A stretch of 64,000 nt of DNA from CAVPCY01 sp963770765 (GTDB taxonomy: Bacteria; Actinomycetota; Coriobacteriia; Anaerosomatales; PHET01), in assembly GCA_963770765.1 (NCBI GenBank), contig CAVYQS010000007.1:62001-126000 (forward strand). Direction: 5' to 3'. Under the pieces are notes generated by a model. The model ran no database searches. It was not told the origin of the DNA and saw nothing but the letters and a program-made list of their open reading frames with translations. The position numbers and the translations under genes are program-made. Positions 49,907 through 59,544 of this stretch are shown piece by piece. How positions within the stretch are numbered: the first letter of the stretch is position 1; every line of letters starts with the position of its first letter.

Positions 49907-51267
49907 TCAGGCTTCCTCGTCAGTGGGCTCGACCAGCGGCGAGCGCCGCGTCGTCCAGCGCGCTCACCGCACCGCTGACGCTGCGTCCTCGATGGCAGAC
50001 GCCGCCATGCCGACGAACACTTCGAGACTCCCGGATGCGTCGTCGGCCAACGCCGACAAGCACCGGATCATCAGCGTAGGCGCGGTCTCGGCGATCGGTC
50101 GCGGCCTGAATCCACGACTCGACCTACGATGATGGGATCGAGCACGTCCGGCTCGTTCTGCAAGCTGTCGAGCCCCGAGAAGTCCCATCTGAGTCTTGCG
50201 GCCGGCGCTGAACTGCTCCTCGAGTTCGGGCGCGGCACCGTCTTCGAGCAAGAAGACGAAGACCGCCGACTGCCGTCGAGCATCCACCGCATCTCTGATA
50301 GCGTCATCACTGATGGTGTGACGCAGGTCCGACGAGAATCTGCAGCCAGCCCTCGAACTCGTCGTAGACGATCACGAGCTTGTCGAATCGCGCTGCCGGC
50401 GAGGCCCGCTAGTGCGACCAGTGTCTTGCGGGGAGCCTTCGTGATTCTCCACTCGCTCGACATGGCTGCCAGTCCACGCTCCCGATAGACCCGGAAGCCC
50501 GCGTGCTACCACCTTCGACAGATGAGCTGATGTGTACTCGATGATGTAGTCGACGACCTCTGACGCTTCAGCTCGGCCTCATCGGCCTCCGGAAGCCCGA
50601 TCCCCGTTCCGGGCGCGTCACCCACGGTGGCGTCGATCTCCGCGGAGTCGTCGGACTCGTCGATGTCGTCGTCGAGCCCGCTCAGCCGAATGTCGGCGAC
50701 CGTCGCCAGCTCGGGTCGACGTTCCATCTCCGGCTCGCCGAAGTAGTCGATTGGTGACGGCTACCGGGTCGCTCGGAACGGATCGGCGAACTCGGTGAGG
50801 GCCTCCGGCGCCCAGCACCTTGAACGATGCGAGCTTGTCGTCGGGCATCAGCGAGCATGGTGTCGATGTAGGCGGCGAGCGTCTGCTCGAAGCAGCGGAA
50901 TGCGATGCGCTCTCGCTCACGTTGCCAGCGTCGAGCGGACACGGCCCTTGCGCATCATGTAGAGCTGTATGTAGGCGTACATCAGTTGAGGGAGTCGTCG
51001 CTGATCAGAACCGCTCGGCCATGCCGATGGCGCCCGCAAGTAGTAGACTTGGGACTTCGGTCGTCTTTCCTCACGACGATCGGCTTCGGCGCTCTTCATC
51101 TTCGAGGCGGCAACAAGTGCCGCAAGAAGCCTGTTGGACGCTGCTGCGATCTCAAGCGAGTCCCTACACCGGCCCTCCTTCATCGACGTCAGCGGAACGG
51201 GTTGGCGACCAGACCCAACGGCTGGTACCGGGCGATGTCGAAGCGCACCTCCGGAGTACGATGTCAC
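49907..51267 (-). CDS. AAA-type ATPase of unknown role (frameshifted)
   Basis: About 450 codons in several frames. The probable GTG start at 51265-51267 has GAGGGAG upstream. The N-terminus contains RFDIARYQPLGLVANPF, a common opening for AAA+ proteins of the ExeA/Orc1 kind. The middle has KLVIVYDEFEGW, a Walker B-like strand with the catalytic Asp-Glu. Further residues include WDFSGLDSLQNEPDVLDPII near the end. I did not find a clear Walker A, which may be in a damaged place. The upstream terminator separates it from the cytochrome gene. It may energise export or assembly of the neighbouring surface proteins, but this is only an inference. Confidence 0.6.
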
Positions 51268-51368
51268 AGCTTCTCCCTCAATCTCAGAGGTCGTTGCTAC
51301 GGCATCAACAGGATAGCGTTGCAGCGCGTCGTTGTGGTGGAGCCCAGCGTGCGAGTCTTGGACGCAGA

Positions 51369-51401
51369 GGGGGCCCCGGACCTCACGGTCCAGGGCCCCC
51401 C
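51369..51401 (-). terminator. terminator of the hydrogenase/cytochrome operon
   Basis: A long GC stem (GGGGGCCC-C-GGACC with GGTCC-A-GGGCCCCC, 4-base loop TCAC) lies 50-80 bases after the cytochrome stop at 51452. Confidence 0.8.
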
Positions 51402-51451
51402 GTGCGTTCTGCAGACCCGCGTGCGCGGATCCGTAGCGTCTCAGCGTCTCG

Positions 51452-52820
51452 CTACTTGTTGTGGCAACGCTCGCACACGCCGCGCTCGTTGGCACGGAGG
51501 AGTGCGCAGGTGCCGACCATAGCCGGATGCGCCACCGGCGATACCAGGATCGCTGGTCTTGTCCGGCGCAACACCAGGAATACCGTCCTGAACAGGGATG
51601 ACGGTACCCGCTGCGTTGGTCGACAGCGACGCCGCAGACCAACCGCACATCGTCGTCGAGCTACCGTGCGCACGGTGGCAGGTCAGGCAACCGATGTAGT
51701 TCTGATAGAAGAGCGGTCGTCGCCGGGGTGTTGCCCTCATCAAGCTCGAGCGGCACCCAGCGCGATCCTCACACGACCTGCTCTTGCAGAGCACGGCCAG
51801 GACCGAAACCGGCGGCCAACGTGATGTCGACCGGGTGGCGGTGACGGATCTCCGCGCCGACGACGCCGTTCTCGGAGTTCGGAGCACCCACGCTGCCGTC
51901 GTAGTCGTAGGTGGCACCGGCGCCACCGTTGTCGGCGGTGTTGCCCTCGACTTGGTGGCGTAGTTCTCGTGGCACGAAGCACACCAGACCGACATCGACT
52001 CGGCACCCGTGGCGTCCTGGTGCAGAATCTTGGTGCCGCCGGTGTAGTCCGGCTTGTAGGCAGCCATCTGCGCGGCACCGTCCTCGTGCTTCAGCCAGCC
52101 CTTGTACGGCACCTGCGGGATCCGGATAGCCGGTCTCGTACGAGAACACGAAGGCATCCGGGGTCTCGCCGTCGGCCTCGTAGCCACCAACGGTGTTGCC
52201 ATTGACCTCAGCCTTGAGCAGGCGGTAGTTCGACGTGCCGTGAGGATCGTGGCAGTCGGTGCAGGTCAGGTTCGGCCAGGTGGGCACGGAGGTGCCGGCG
52301 CCCCAGAGGGGACCGGCGGCTTCCATGCTGTGAGCCGACGTCGCAGCAGCATAGCTGACGGTCGCGACTCGTCTCCCACACGTACGGATCGGGCATCTGC
52401 GTGAAGCCACCACCGTTGAGCGGAGCGTTGAACGCCGACTCGGACTCGTACTGTGACACGCTACGCCGCCAGTTGTCGCCACCGACGCAGTGTCGCCGTA
52501 GCTCACCCGTGGGGCCGGAGTCGAACACGCCGTAGACGACGTTGGTCGAAGCACCCGGAGCGAGGTCTACCGTGACAGGCGTTGCAGAACTCGGTCATGG
52601 TCGTCGCCGACCCGACGAGCAGTGCGCTGCCGTGCTCGGTGCCCAGCTGGTCAGTCCAGCCGACCGTCGAGAACGAGGTGTGTGCCCTGTGACAACCGGC
52701 ACACGAATCAGTGTCGTCCACATAACCACCGTGAGGGCCGAAGTTCGCAAAGGCCGCTCCGGCGAAGACGAGCGAGCACGCGAGTACCATGAGGAACAGG
52801 ATTGAGATTCGCTTCAACAT
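51452..52820 (-). CDS. secreted multiheme c-type cytochrome downstream of hydrogenase (frameshifted)
   Basis: About 450 codons. The start ATG at 52818-52820 has GAGGTG upstream, and MLKRISILFLMVLACSLVFA is a signal peptide. CxxCH motifs visible in different frames are CAGCH, CNACH, CTDCH, CASCH, CLTCH and CERCH, so at least six hemes. The end VCERCHNK is shared with the truncated cytochrome at 63.7 kb (VCEACHNK), as is GCLTCHRAHG (there LSCHRAHG). Gene order small subunit, large subunit, cytochrome suggests this protein takes electrons from the hydrogenase. Frames are broken by indels. Confidence 0.8.
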
Positions 52821-52836
52821 CTTCACCTCCTTGTGG

Positions 52837-54903
52837 CTAGTGGATCGCGCAAGCGATGCACGGATCGAAGGACTGGGCAATACGCAGGGCCTCGACGCCA
52901 CCTTGGGTCGTGGACCGTGCCACCCGCCTGGTTAGTGATAGCTCGCACCCGCCAGCGAGTAGGGCGACGCCGATCATCGCCTGCTCGATCGGACCACGCT
53001 GGTTGTCGAGTGTCCTTGGGCGACATGTTCCACGTCGTGGGGACGATGCACTGGTACTTGGTGATCTTGCCGTTGACGATCGTGCACTGGTGCATGAGCG
53101 CACCGCGCGGAGCCTCGGTGGCACCCCAGCCCTGGAACTCGACCCACGGGAATGGGCTTGTCGGTCCAGCTGGGAGAACCAGCGGCGAGTGCGCGAGGCC
53201 GTCGATCCAGCCGGAGCGATGTCGCCGGCACCGAACGCTAAGGTCGGCGTCGACTTGTCGTACGTCGCCGAGGATGGCCTGCACGAGCACGAGCGACTCG
53301 AGGCGCACGAGCGCGCAGACGATCCATGGTGGACAGACCGCCCTTGAGACCGATGATGCAGTGCGCCGAGTCGTGCCCGGTGATCGACCGTTGTAGATGC
53401 CGGCTTCGTGTACGCCGCGAACGATCTGTGGCGTTGTAAGCCTCGACGACTGGTCGTACGTGAACGTGCTGATGTTGCCCGCGTTGACGTCAGTCCACGC
53501 GAGAGCCGTCCGCGCAGAGGTGCGACGCGCGAGGTCGGCACGCACCAGCGCGACAGCGATGTCGGGGGCGATCATGCGCGGGTCGAGACCGGTAGCGCGT
53601 TGACGGTCCTGAGTGTAGGCACCGTAGCCGGGAACGGTGCTGAAGCGAGCGTGCTGCCGTTGACGGGGTAGAAGCCGGCGACGACGAGACGCGCGAACGG
53701 TCCGACCTCCATCGGCTGGCCATTCCAACGTGGAGCCTTGGAGTACGTGTAGCCGTTGGAGCGCTTGGGCTGCGTGCGAGAGACGTCGCCAGGATAGGCA
53801 GCGGTTGCCGGTGTCGAACTCGCCGACCGCATAGTCCTCGTAGCGCGAGTTGGCGATGTCCTCTGTGAGATTGTCGGCACGCTGTTCGGCGACGCCGGGT
53901 CGATGAACTGGCCGTAGCATCTCGGCCTTGTTCGTCGCCGTGAAGAGGCGTCGTTCCCTGGCACCAGTGGACACCACGCCGGGAAGCGTGAGCGAGTCGT
54001 CGCGGGGTTCGGGAACGCGCCCCACGCGAGGAAGTTGCCCACGCCGCCGCCGTAGCCTCGAGCCGCCCGTGTTGAACCTGTTGTCGAAGCTCGGATACAG
54101 GGCGCCGAGCGTCAGGACGATCGGCACGTACTCCTGGATGACGAAGCGTGCCGATCTCTTCCATGATCGCTGCGGAACTTGTCGCAGCGATCGGTGAGAA
54201 CCTCGGTACTTGTCGAACGTGACGCCACCGCGCCACGTAGACACGATGTCATCGGCATACGACCGGCGAACAGCGCGCCGGCTTCGAAGGTGAGACGGCG
54301 AATGCGCAGCGCCGAGCACGTAGCTGCGGATGACCGTCGACCACACATCGTCGGAGAAGCCGGCGGTGTTGGTCGGGACGGCGCTTGTGTGCCCACGTTG
54401 CCGAGCGCGGCAGCGTAGTAGCTGTTGGTCGAAGTACGGGGTCCACGGCGGAATCGCGCGGGCCCTGAACGTAGCTCGGCGCAGCCAGGTGATAGAAGTG
54501 CGTGATGCTCGACATGAGGAACTCGGAGCCGAGCACGATGTTGCGGATGTAGACCGCCTTGGCCGGCACGCCGTAGCCGCCGCTCGTCGGCGAACGTGAT
54601 GTGGTTCTGGCTGTAGCCCAGAACGGCATCGGCTGCGTACGTCGACGTCATGCCGTGAGGAACGGGGCAGACACCGCAGATACGCTGCGTGAACGTGATG
54701 GCATCGTTGACCTCGCGGCCGAGCAGGAAGTTCTCGAAACCGCGCCACAGGTTACCGTGGACATCAGCCTCAGTCGACGAATCGCTCCGCCGGACTGCTG
54801 ACAGCTTCACGCCGAGGTGGCCCTCGATACGAGAGATCGGGTCGACCTCGACGATGGTGGTTCCGTTAGCAGCGCCCAAAGGGGTTCCAATTTCAACAGG
54901 CAT
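52837..54903 (-). CDS. [NiFe] hydrogenase large subunit (frameshifted by sequence errors)
   Basis: About 680 codons spread over many frames by indels. The start MPVEIGTPLGAANGTTIVEV has AAGGAGG upstream. The N-terminal Ni-binding motif is FTQRICGVCPVPHG and the C-terminal one is SFDPCIACAIH. The first and last Cys pairs that hold the Ni-Fe site are therefore both present. Both Cys at the C-terminus are encoded by TGC codons, so it is not a NiFeSe type. The TAG comes directly after the final His, so the usual cleaved C-terminal extension is missing. The group is probably the group 1 uptake type known from Coriobacteriia; this comes from memory of the family, not from a search. Confidence 0.88.
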
Positions 54904-54921
54904 CTATTCTCCCTCCTTCCT

Positions 54922-56255
54922 CTAAGAACGAGCGATGAACGGCACGAAGCGTCCGGATAGCCCTTCTCGGTGCATGCCATGCAAGGATGGCCTGCGCGAG
55001 TGCAGTGACCGCCGGTCTTGGCGCCGTTCGGCGCGGGGTTGACGGTAGAGACATCTTTGCCGGCTCCGTAGAGCGCGCCGGCGTTCTGGGGCTGCTGACC
55101 GTTCCAGCCGTGCATGCCGCACAGCGAGTTGGTCGCGGGGCCCTTGCAGCCGATCTTCTGCAGGCAGCCGGGGTCGCCGGGCTTCTCAGCGAAGCGCGGC
55201 GGCATGGCTACGTAGTCCCGATAGCGCGAGCAGTACGGGCCGTGGATCGGCGTGCCGTAGACGATCTTGAGACGACGGTCGCTGTCGATCGCGCTCGGTT
55301 GACTCGGACAGTCCGCCGAGCAGTCCAGCGACGCCCAGCGGACGGCTCGGGTTGACGAGGTCGACGAGGAACATGACGACCGTCAGCACGAACCACCACG
55401 GGTTGGTGGGGCACCCGGGAACGTTGATGACCTTGCTGGCCGCAGCGGCGTGGCCGTGGGCGACGAGGTAGTCGTACGTGCCCATGGCGCCCGTCTGCGA
55501 CTGCGAGCGGGTCGAAGCCGGCAACCGCCTCGGAGATCGGAGGCTTGCAGCCCGGATAGCCACCGAAGGTGGCGCACTGACCGATCGGGATGATCGCAAC
55601 GCAGTTGCCCTTGGTTGCGAGCGCGACGACCGTCTCGGCCATGTCGTGCTCGATGGTTGCCGTCGGCGGACATGCCGATCGAGCACCACGGCACGTCAGT
55701 GTCGCTGTCGTCACCCCATGCGCCGCCGCCGAGATGGTCCTGCAGCGCACCTTCGACGACGAGCACGAACGGCTGTCCGTGTTCGAGGCTGAGGTCATGA
55801 AGTCCTGCAGCCACTGAGCGGCGAGGTCTCCACCCATGCCCATGACGGTCTCGTGGTACTGGAGATCGATCACGTCGACAACGACATCTGCGATGTTTAT
55901 GGCGTCGTAGACCCTCGACGTTGTACCCGAGCGCATGGTAGGTGAAGTTGTTGCCGCCGAGCTGGGTCGGCAGAATCCTCGCGAGACCCGCAGCCGCACC
56001 CGTCGTGACGTCAGTGCCCTCGACCGCGATGCCGTTGGCATCCTCGAAGATGCCGAGCAGCGACGTCGAACAACCGGTGCACTCCGCACCGTGGATCCAT
56101 ACGACCCGCGGCTTGCCCAGCGTGCCGCCGAGATCGGTGCCGTCTGCGCTGTACGCAAACGTCTCGGCGATCTTCGAGACTCTGCTCTGACTCATGCCGA
56201 CGGCGGCGGCAAGCGCGCCCAAGCGGGTTACGAACTGTCGCCTGGTTATGGCCAT
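54922..56255 (-). CDS. [NiFe] hydrogenase small subunit with Tat signal (frameshifted)
   Basis: About 440 codons in several frames. The start ATG at 56253-56255 (MAITRRQFVTRLGALAAAVG) has GAAGGAGGAG upstream and a twin-arginine motif RRQFVTR, so the complex is exported by Tat folded. The proximal cluster has HGAECTGCSTSLLG. Distal and medial cluster ligands are in CLQKIGCKGP, NSLC, HCTRAGHPCMAC. The C-terminus ends near GYPD then RFVPFIARS, without a membrane anchor helix that I can see. It precedes the large subunit by 18 bases. It may bind the multiheme cytochrome directly. Confidence 0.88.
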
Positions 56256-56573
56256 ACTCTCTCCTCCTTCACTCAAATCGGTGAACAGTACTCATCAAGC
56301 TTTCCCGTGCTTTCCGAGCGTGGTGCAAAGAAAACGCGCCACCTCCTCTCGATCCACAGCTCGGGGACCGCACGGAGATGGCGCATCACGAATGCCTAGA
56401 GAGGCTGCTTGTCGGGGCTCGTACCTGTGCGACGAAGAAGGGCTACAGAGAGGTATGAGGTGCTCCGGCCAAGCGGGTCTTCGTGCCGGCTCCAACCCGT
56501 TGGTCCTACCCGGTGTACCCCTCCTAACTCGGGTACGTCGCTCATGTGCGCGGGGCTTGTAACACAAGTTACA
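56256..56573 (-). other. long hydrogenase 5' leader
   Basis: About 320 bases between the predicted transcription start and the small-subunit start contain no recognisable protein gene. The leader is GC-rich and has several possible hairpins, including a terminator-like one. I matched no known riboswitch consensus. It may be a regulatory RNA, for example sensing metal or cofactor supply for hydrogenase. Confidence 0.5.
56328..56384 (-). terminator. intrinsic-terminator-like attenuator in the hydrogenase leader
   Basis: On the minus strand GCGCCATCTCC (56374-56384) pairs with GGAGGTGGCGC (56336-56346) as an 11-bp stem with one G-U. It is followed by GTTTTCTTTG. It lies about 80-130 bases before the hydrogenase start codon, inside the transcript. 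This is the structure of an attenuator. Confidence 0.65.
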
Positions 56574-56574
56574 A
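56557..56574. promoter_or_regulatory. Rex-type operator at the hydrogenase start site
   Basis: Perfect palindrome TTGTAACACAAGTTACAA, 7-base arms and a 4-base centre. It is at about +1 to +17 of the predicted start. The same 7-4-7 pattern (TTGTAAC, GTTAC) is in the rex promoter at 29382-29399, so the local Rex repressor is the best candidate. Confidence 0.7.
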
Positions 56575-56579
56575 CGGCA

Positions 56580-56608
56580 ATCCTATGCGATGAATCGCCT
56601 CCCGTCAA
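56580..56608 (-). promoter_or_regulatory. hydrogenase operon promoter
   Basis: On the minus strand TTGACG (56603-56608) and TAGGAT (56580-56585) are separated by exactly 17 bases. The predicted start is near 56573, where the Rex-type palindrome begins. Confidence 0.7.
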
Positions 56609-56641
56609 CACAGAACCTCCACACGCCTGCTGAGCTCGTGA

Positions 56642-56657
56642 TGTGACGCAGGTCACA
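56642..56657. promoter_or_regulatory. CRP/FNR-type box upstream of the hydrogenase promoter
   Basis: TGTGACGCAGGTCACA fits the CRP consensus TGTGA-N6-TCACA perfectly. Its centre is about 72-77 bases before the predicted start, a place typical of an activator site. It agrees with cyclic nucleotide genes elsewhere in the window. An actual CRP-type regulator gene is not seen here. Confidence 0.65.
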
Positions 56658-56664
56658 AGAACGA

Positions 56665-56694
56665 GACGCCCGGGGCATCAGCACCCCGGGCGTC
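56665..56694 (-). terminator. terminator after the NHL/PIN-like gene
   Basis: A perfect 11-bp stem (GACGCCCGGGG with CCCCGGGCGTC) around an 8-base loop, 26 bases after the stop at 56720. It separates the two operons. Confidence 0.85.
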
Positions 56695-56719
56695 ATCAGG
56701 AACCATTCACAACCGCGAC

Positions 56720-58273
56720 CTACTGACTATCAGACCTGACCGGACTGCTGCCAGATGAGCCGTCAGCCGTCGGTCCGTTGCCGTCTGACTGCTTGGTGAA
56801 CCGCTCGATGAACTCGATCCTGTTGACGACGTCGACCTCAAGCGTCTTGGCCAGCCTGCGGAGCTCCGCGTCTTGCGTGGCGAAGATCCGGGAGCGCTGA
56901 GCCAGCGAGAGCACGACGGCCTGCGCCTCGGGGATCTCGAGCTTCTCCATCAGGGCCCGCGCATCGGACTCCGAGTGCTCGATCTCATGCAGCAGCTCGC
57001 CCAAGTCGACCTCGCCTTGCTTGATGTCCTTCAGGTCCTCGTAGTCGCCGAGGGTCACCAGCCACTTGCGATTGCGCGCAGGCAGGAGGTGGACCTCTTC
57101 GTTGTCAACCATCGCGTGGATGAAGTCGGCCGTGGCGAAGAACTTCTTCTTGCGCAGCAGCAGCAGGAGCGGCAGCAGCAGAAGCGGCAGCAGGCAGTAG
57201 CCCCACTTCTGAGGCACACGCGGGATCGGCACCGTCGAGACCTGGTCGGGCCAGCCCCATACCTGCACGCGCCCGTTGGCGGTGTCGGTGATGAATATCC
57301 TGTTGCGCTCACCGACCGAAACGCCGTTGGGGTAGCTGAACTCGGCCTTCGAGCTGACCTTGCTGACCGAAGTTCAGGATCTTGGTGCCCTCGGTCGATC
57401 CAGAGGGTCCCGTCGTGGGCAAGGGTGTCCACGACGACGAAGCGAGCGGCATCGGTGGTCTCATCGGACGGGAACGGTGACAGGAACGATATGCCGCGCG
57501 GCAAGCCCTGCGTCACGATGATGCGATCGAACGTCCCGTCCTTGTCAAAGACCTGGATGCGGCGGTTGTTGCTGTCGGTGACGTAGACCTGGTCGTTGTA
57601 GACCGCGGCGCCGTTGGGGAACTGGAACACCTCTTGGCCCTGCTCGGCGTCTGTCACCATCCCCACGGTGCCCACGGACTTCTCGAACGTGCCATCAGGC
57701 TTGAAGATGACGAGCCGGTGTCCGTTGAGGATCTCCGTGACGTACATCGTGCCGTCGGGAGCGAACGTCACAGCGACCGGCGCCCACTGGACGCCGCCGG
57801 TCTCGAAAGCCGGCAGCTCTTCTTTGGGAAGCTTGGGGTCGAACTGCTCCACGTACTCGCCCTCGGGATTGAAGATGTGGATCGTGCGGGCCCGGCGATC
57901 GGAGACGTAGAGGTAGCCGTTGAGCGGGTTCTTGGCGATGTAGAGCGGAACGACGGTCTCGGACGCACCGAAGCTGCGCTGGTAGTCGCCGTCGGGATTG
58001 AACACGTCGATCGTGTGGCGCGCCGAGTCGACCACGTACACATCTCCGTCGGCCGCGAGCACGCCGATGGGACGCTGCATACGTTGATCGCTCGCTCCCC
58101 CATTGAACGAGAAGAGGTACTGCGGCGGTTCGACGACATCCACACCCGTGGGCGCGATGTCGAACCCGAGCTTGCTTGGTGCTCTGGTAGTAGAGGTAGT
58201 ACGCCGCGAGCAGCGCCAGCAGCACCAGGAGCACCGCGACGATCGCGATCTTTCGTTTCTGTCTTCTGGTCAA
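56720..58273 (-). CDS. membrane protein with NHL beta-propeller and C-terminal PIN-like domain (frameshifted)
   Basis: About 517 codons with two clear frame breaks (near 57370 and 58150). The start is TTG at 58271-58273 with GGAGG upstream. The N-terminal membrane anchor is IAIVAVLLVLLALLAAYYLY. Then about six NHL repeats follow (DGDVYVVDSARHTIDVFNPD, GYLYVSDRRARTIHIFNPEG, DQVYVTDSNNRRIQVFDKDG). A second membrane helix (GYCLLPLLLLPLLLLLRKKK) leads to a cytoplasmic domain with EAQAVVLSLAQRSRIFATQD and ELRRLAKTLEVDVVN, the look of a PIN nuclease core. The propeller would be outside and the PIN-like part inside. The join over both frame breaks is my reading. Confidence 0.72.
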
Positions 58274-58324
58274 CTCAGCCTCCGGTTCGATCGCCCGGGT
58301 TGATAAGCACGAACGGGTGCGAAG

Positions 58325-59467
58325 CTACGACTCTTTCTCCATGCGTTCGACGGCGGTCTTCAGGTACTCGTCGTCGGGGTTCGCCTTGAGGGCTCGCTGA
58401 TACACCGCGAGCGCGGCAGCGGGGTGGTCGGCTTCGATTCCCGAGATCCCGGTGGCGATGTCGCCGTTCTCTGCGGAGATCTGCTCGCGGCCCTTCAGGT
58501 AGACCTCGAGTGCATCCTCGACGTCACCTCGGGCCAGCAGCACCTGCGCATGCACTTTGACCGCCGCCACACTCTCGGGGTCCAGGTTGCGTGCGATGAG
58601 GGCAGACTCGAGCGCCTGGTCGAGCTCGCCTGCTTCCAGCTCGCTCGCAGCGCGAGCGGACCATTCGGTCGACGTGCCGAAGGCTGCGAGGGCCTCTTGA
58701 GGCGGCTCGGCATCGGGTGCAAGGCGCGCGGCCTGGAAGTAGTGGTACGACGCGTTGACCTTGTCGCCCTTCTGCTCGTAGACCTGGCCCATCGTGTAGT
58801 GGGCCTCTGCAAAGCCCGGGTCGAACGCGATGGCGAACTCGAGGTTGGTGATCGCCGAATCGTAGTCTTCCAGCCCTCTGAGAGCCCGCGCGAGGTTGAG
58901 ATAGGTGTCCGAGGCATCCTTGCGGATCCGCAGCGCGCCCTTGAAGTAGCCGGCCGCCTCGTCGTACTTCTGCTGGCGCAAGGTGAGCAGCCCGAGGTTG
59001 TAGAGCGCGTTCTCACGTCGCTCGTCCACCTTCGAGAACTGGGCCTCCTCGGTGAGCTCGATGACCTTCTTGAAGTACGTCTCGGCTTCGTCGTCGTTCT
59101 CGGTGAGCATCGCCACCATGCCGAGATCGAGGTGGGCACCGATGTGCTTGGGATCGATCTTGAGCGCGGCGTTGAACTGCTCGATGGCCTGCGGGTACTT
59201 ACCCGCGGCACCGAGCGCCTCGCCCAGCCGGACGCGCAGGATCACATCGTTGGGGGATTGCCGCACCTGTTCCTGGAGGCTCTTGACGACCCTGGTGGGC
59301 GCGTTGGTCAACTCCTCGCGTTGGCGGTTCTGCCACACGCTGTAGCCGAACCATGCGGCGAGCGACAGGGTCGCCACCAGAAGCACCGCAACCGCCACGT
59401 TGAGCCCAACATCGAGATTTCGCGTCTTGCCTGCATTCTGCGGAGTCTCCGCGCGTGGTTCAGTCAT
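58325..59467 (-). CDS. membrane-anchored TPR protein
   Basis: 380 aa. One N-terminal membrane helix (LNVAVAVLLVATLSLAAWFGY) is followed by eight or so TPR units from residue 75 to the end. Examples are AIEQFNAALKIDPKHIGAHL, AAGYFKGALRIRKDASDTYL and AITNLEFAIAFDPGFAEAHY. Such proteins assemble multi-protein complexes; here the cytochrome module is adjacent (the cytochrome gene ends 77 bases upstream). A CycH/NrfG-like role in heme attachment would be a guess. Confidence 0.88.
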   Translation of the reverse strand: MTEPRAETPQNAGKTRNLDVGLNVAVAVLLVATLSLAAWFGYSVWQNRQREELTNAPTRVVKSLQEQVRQSPNDVILRVRLGEALGAAGKYPQAIEQFNAALKIDPKHIGAHLDLGMVAMLTENDDEAETYFKKVIELTEEAQFSKVDERRENALYNLGLLTLRQQKYDEAAGYFKGALRIRKDASDTYLNLARALRGLEDYDSAITNLEFAIAFDPGFAEAHYTMGQVYEQKGDKVNASYHYFQAARLAPDAEPPQEALAAFGTSTEWSARAASELEAGELDQALESALIARNLDPESVAAVKVHAQVLLARGDVEDALEVYLKGREQISAENGDIATGISGIEADHPAAALAVYQRALKANPDDEYLKTAVERMEKES

Positions 59468-59544
59468 GCTCGATGTAACCTCGATTCTTGGTCAGCGCAT
59501 GCCGGTGCGCCGGTGAGTATCACTCACTTGTGAGAGCTACGAGA

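Noticed and set aside
52837..56255. Hydrogenase genes as pseudogenes
   Set aside because: All catalytic motifs are intact across frames and the same indel density is seen in all neighbouring genes, so sequence error is more likely than decay.
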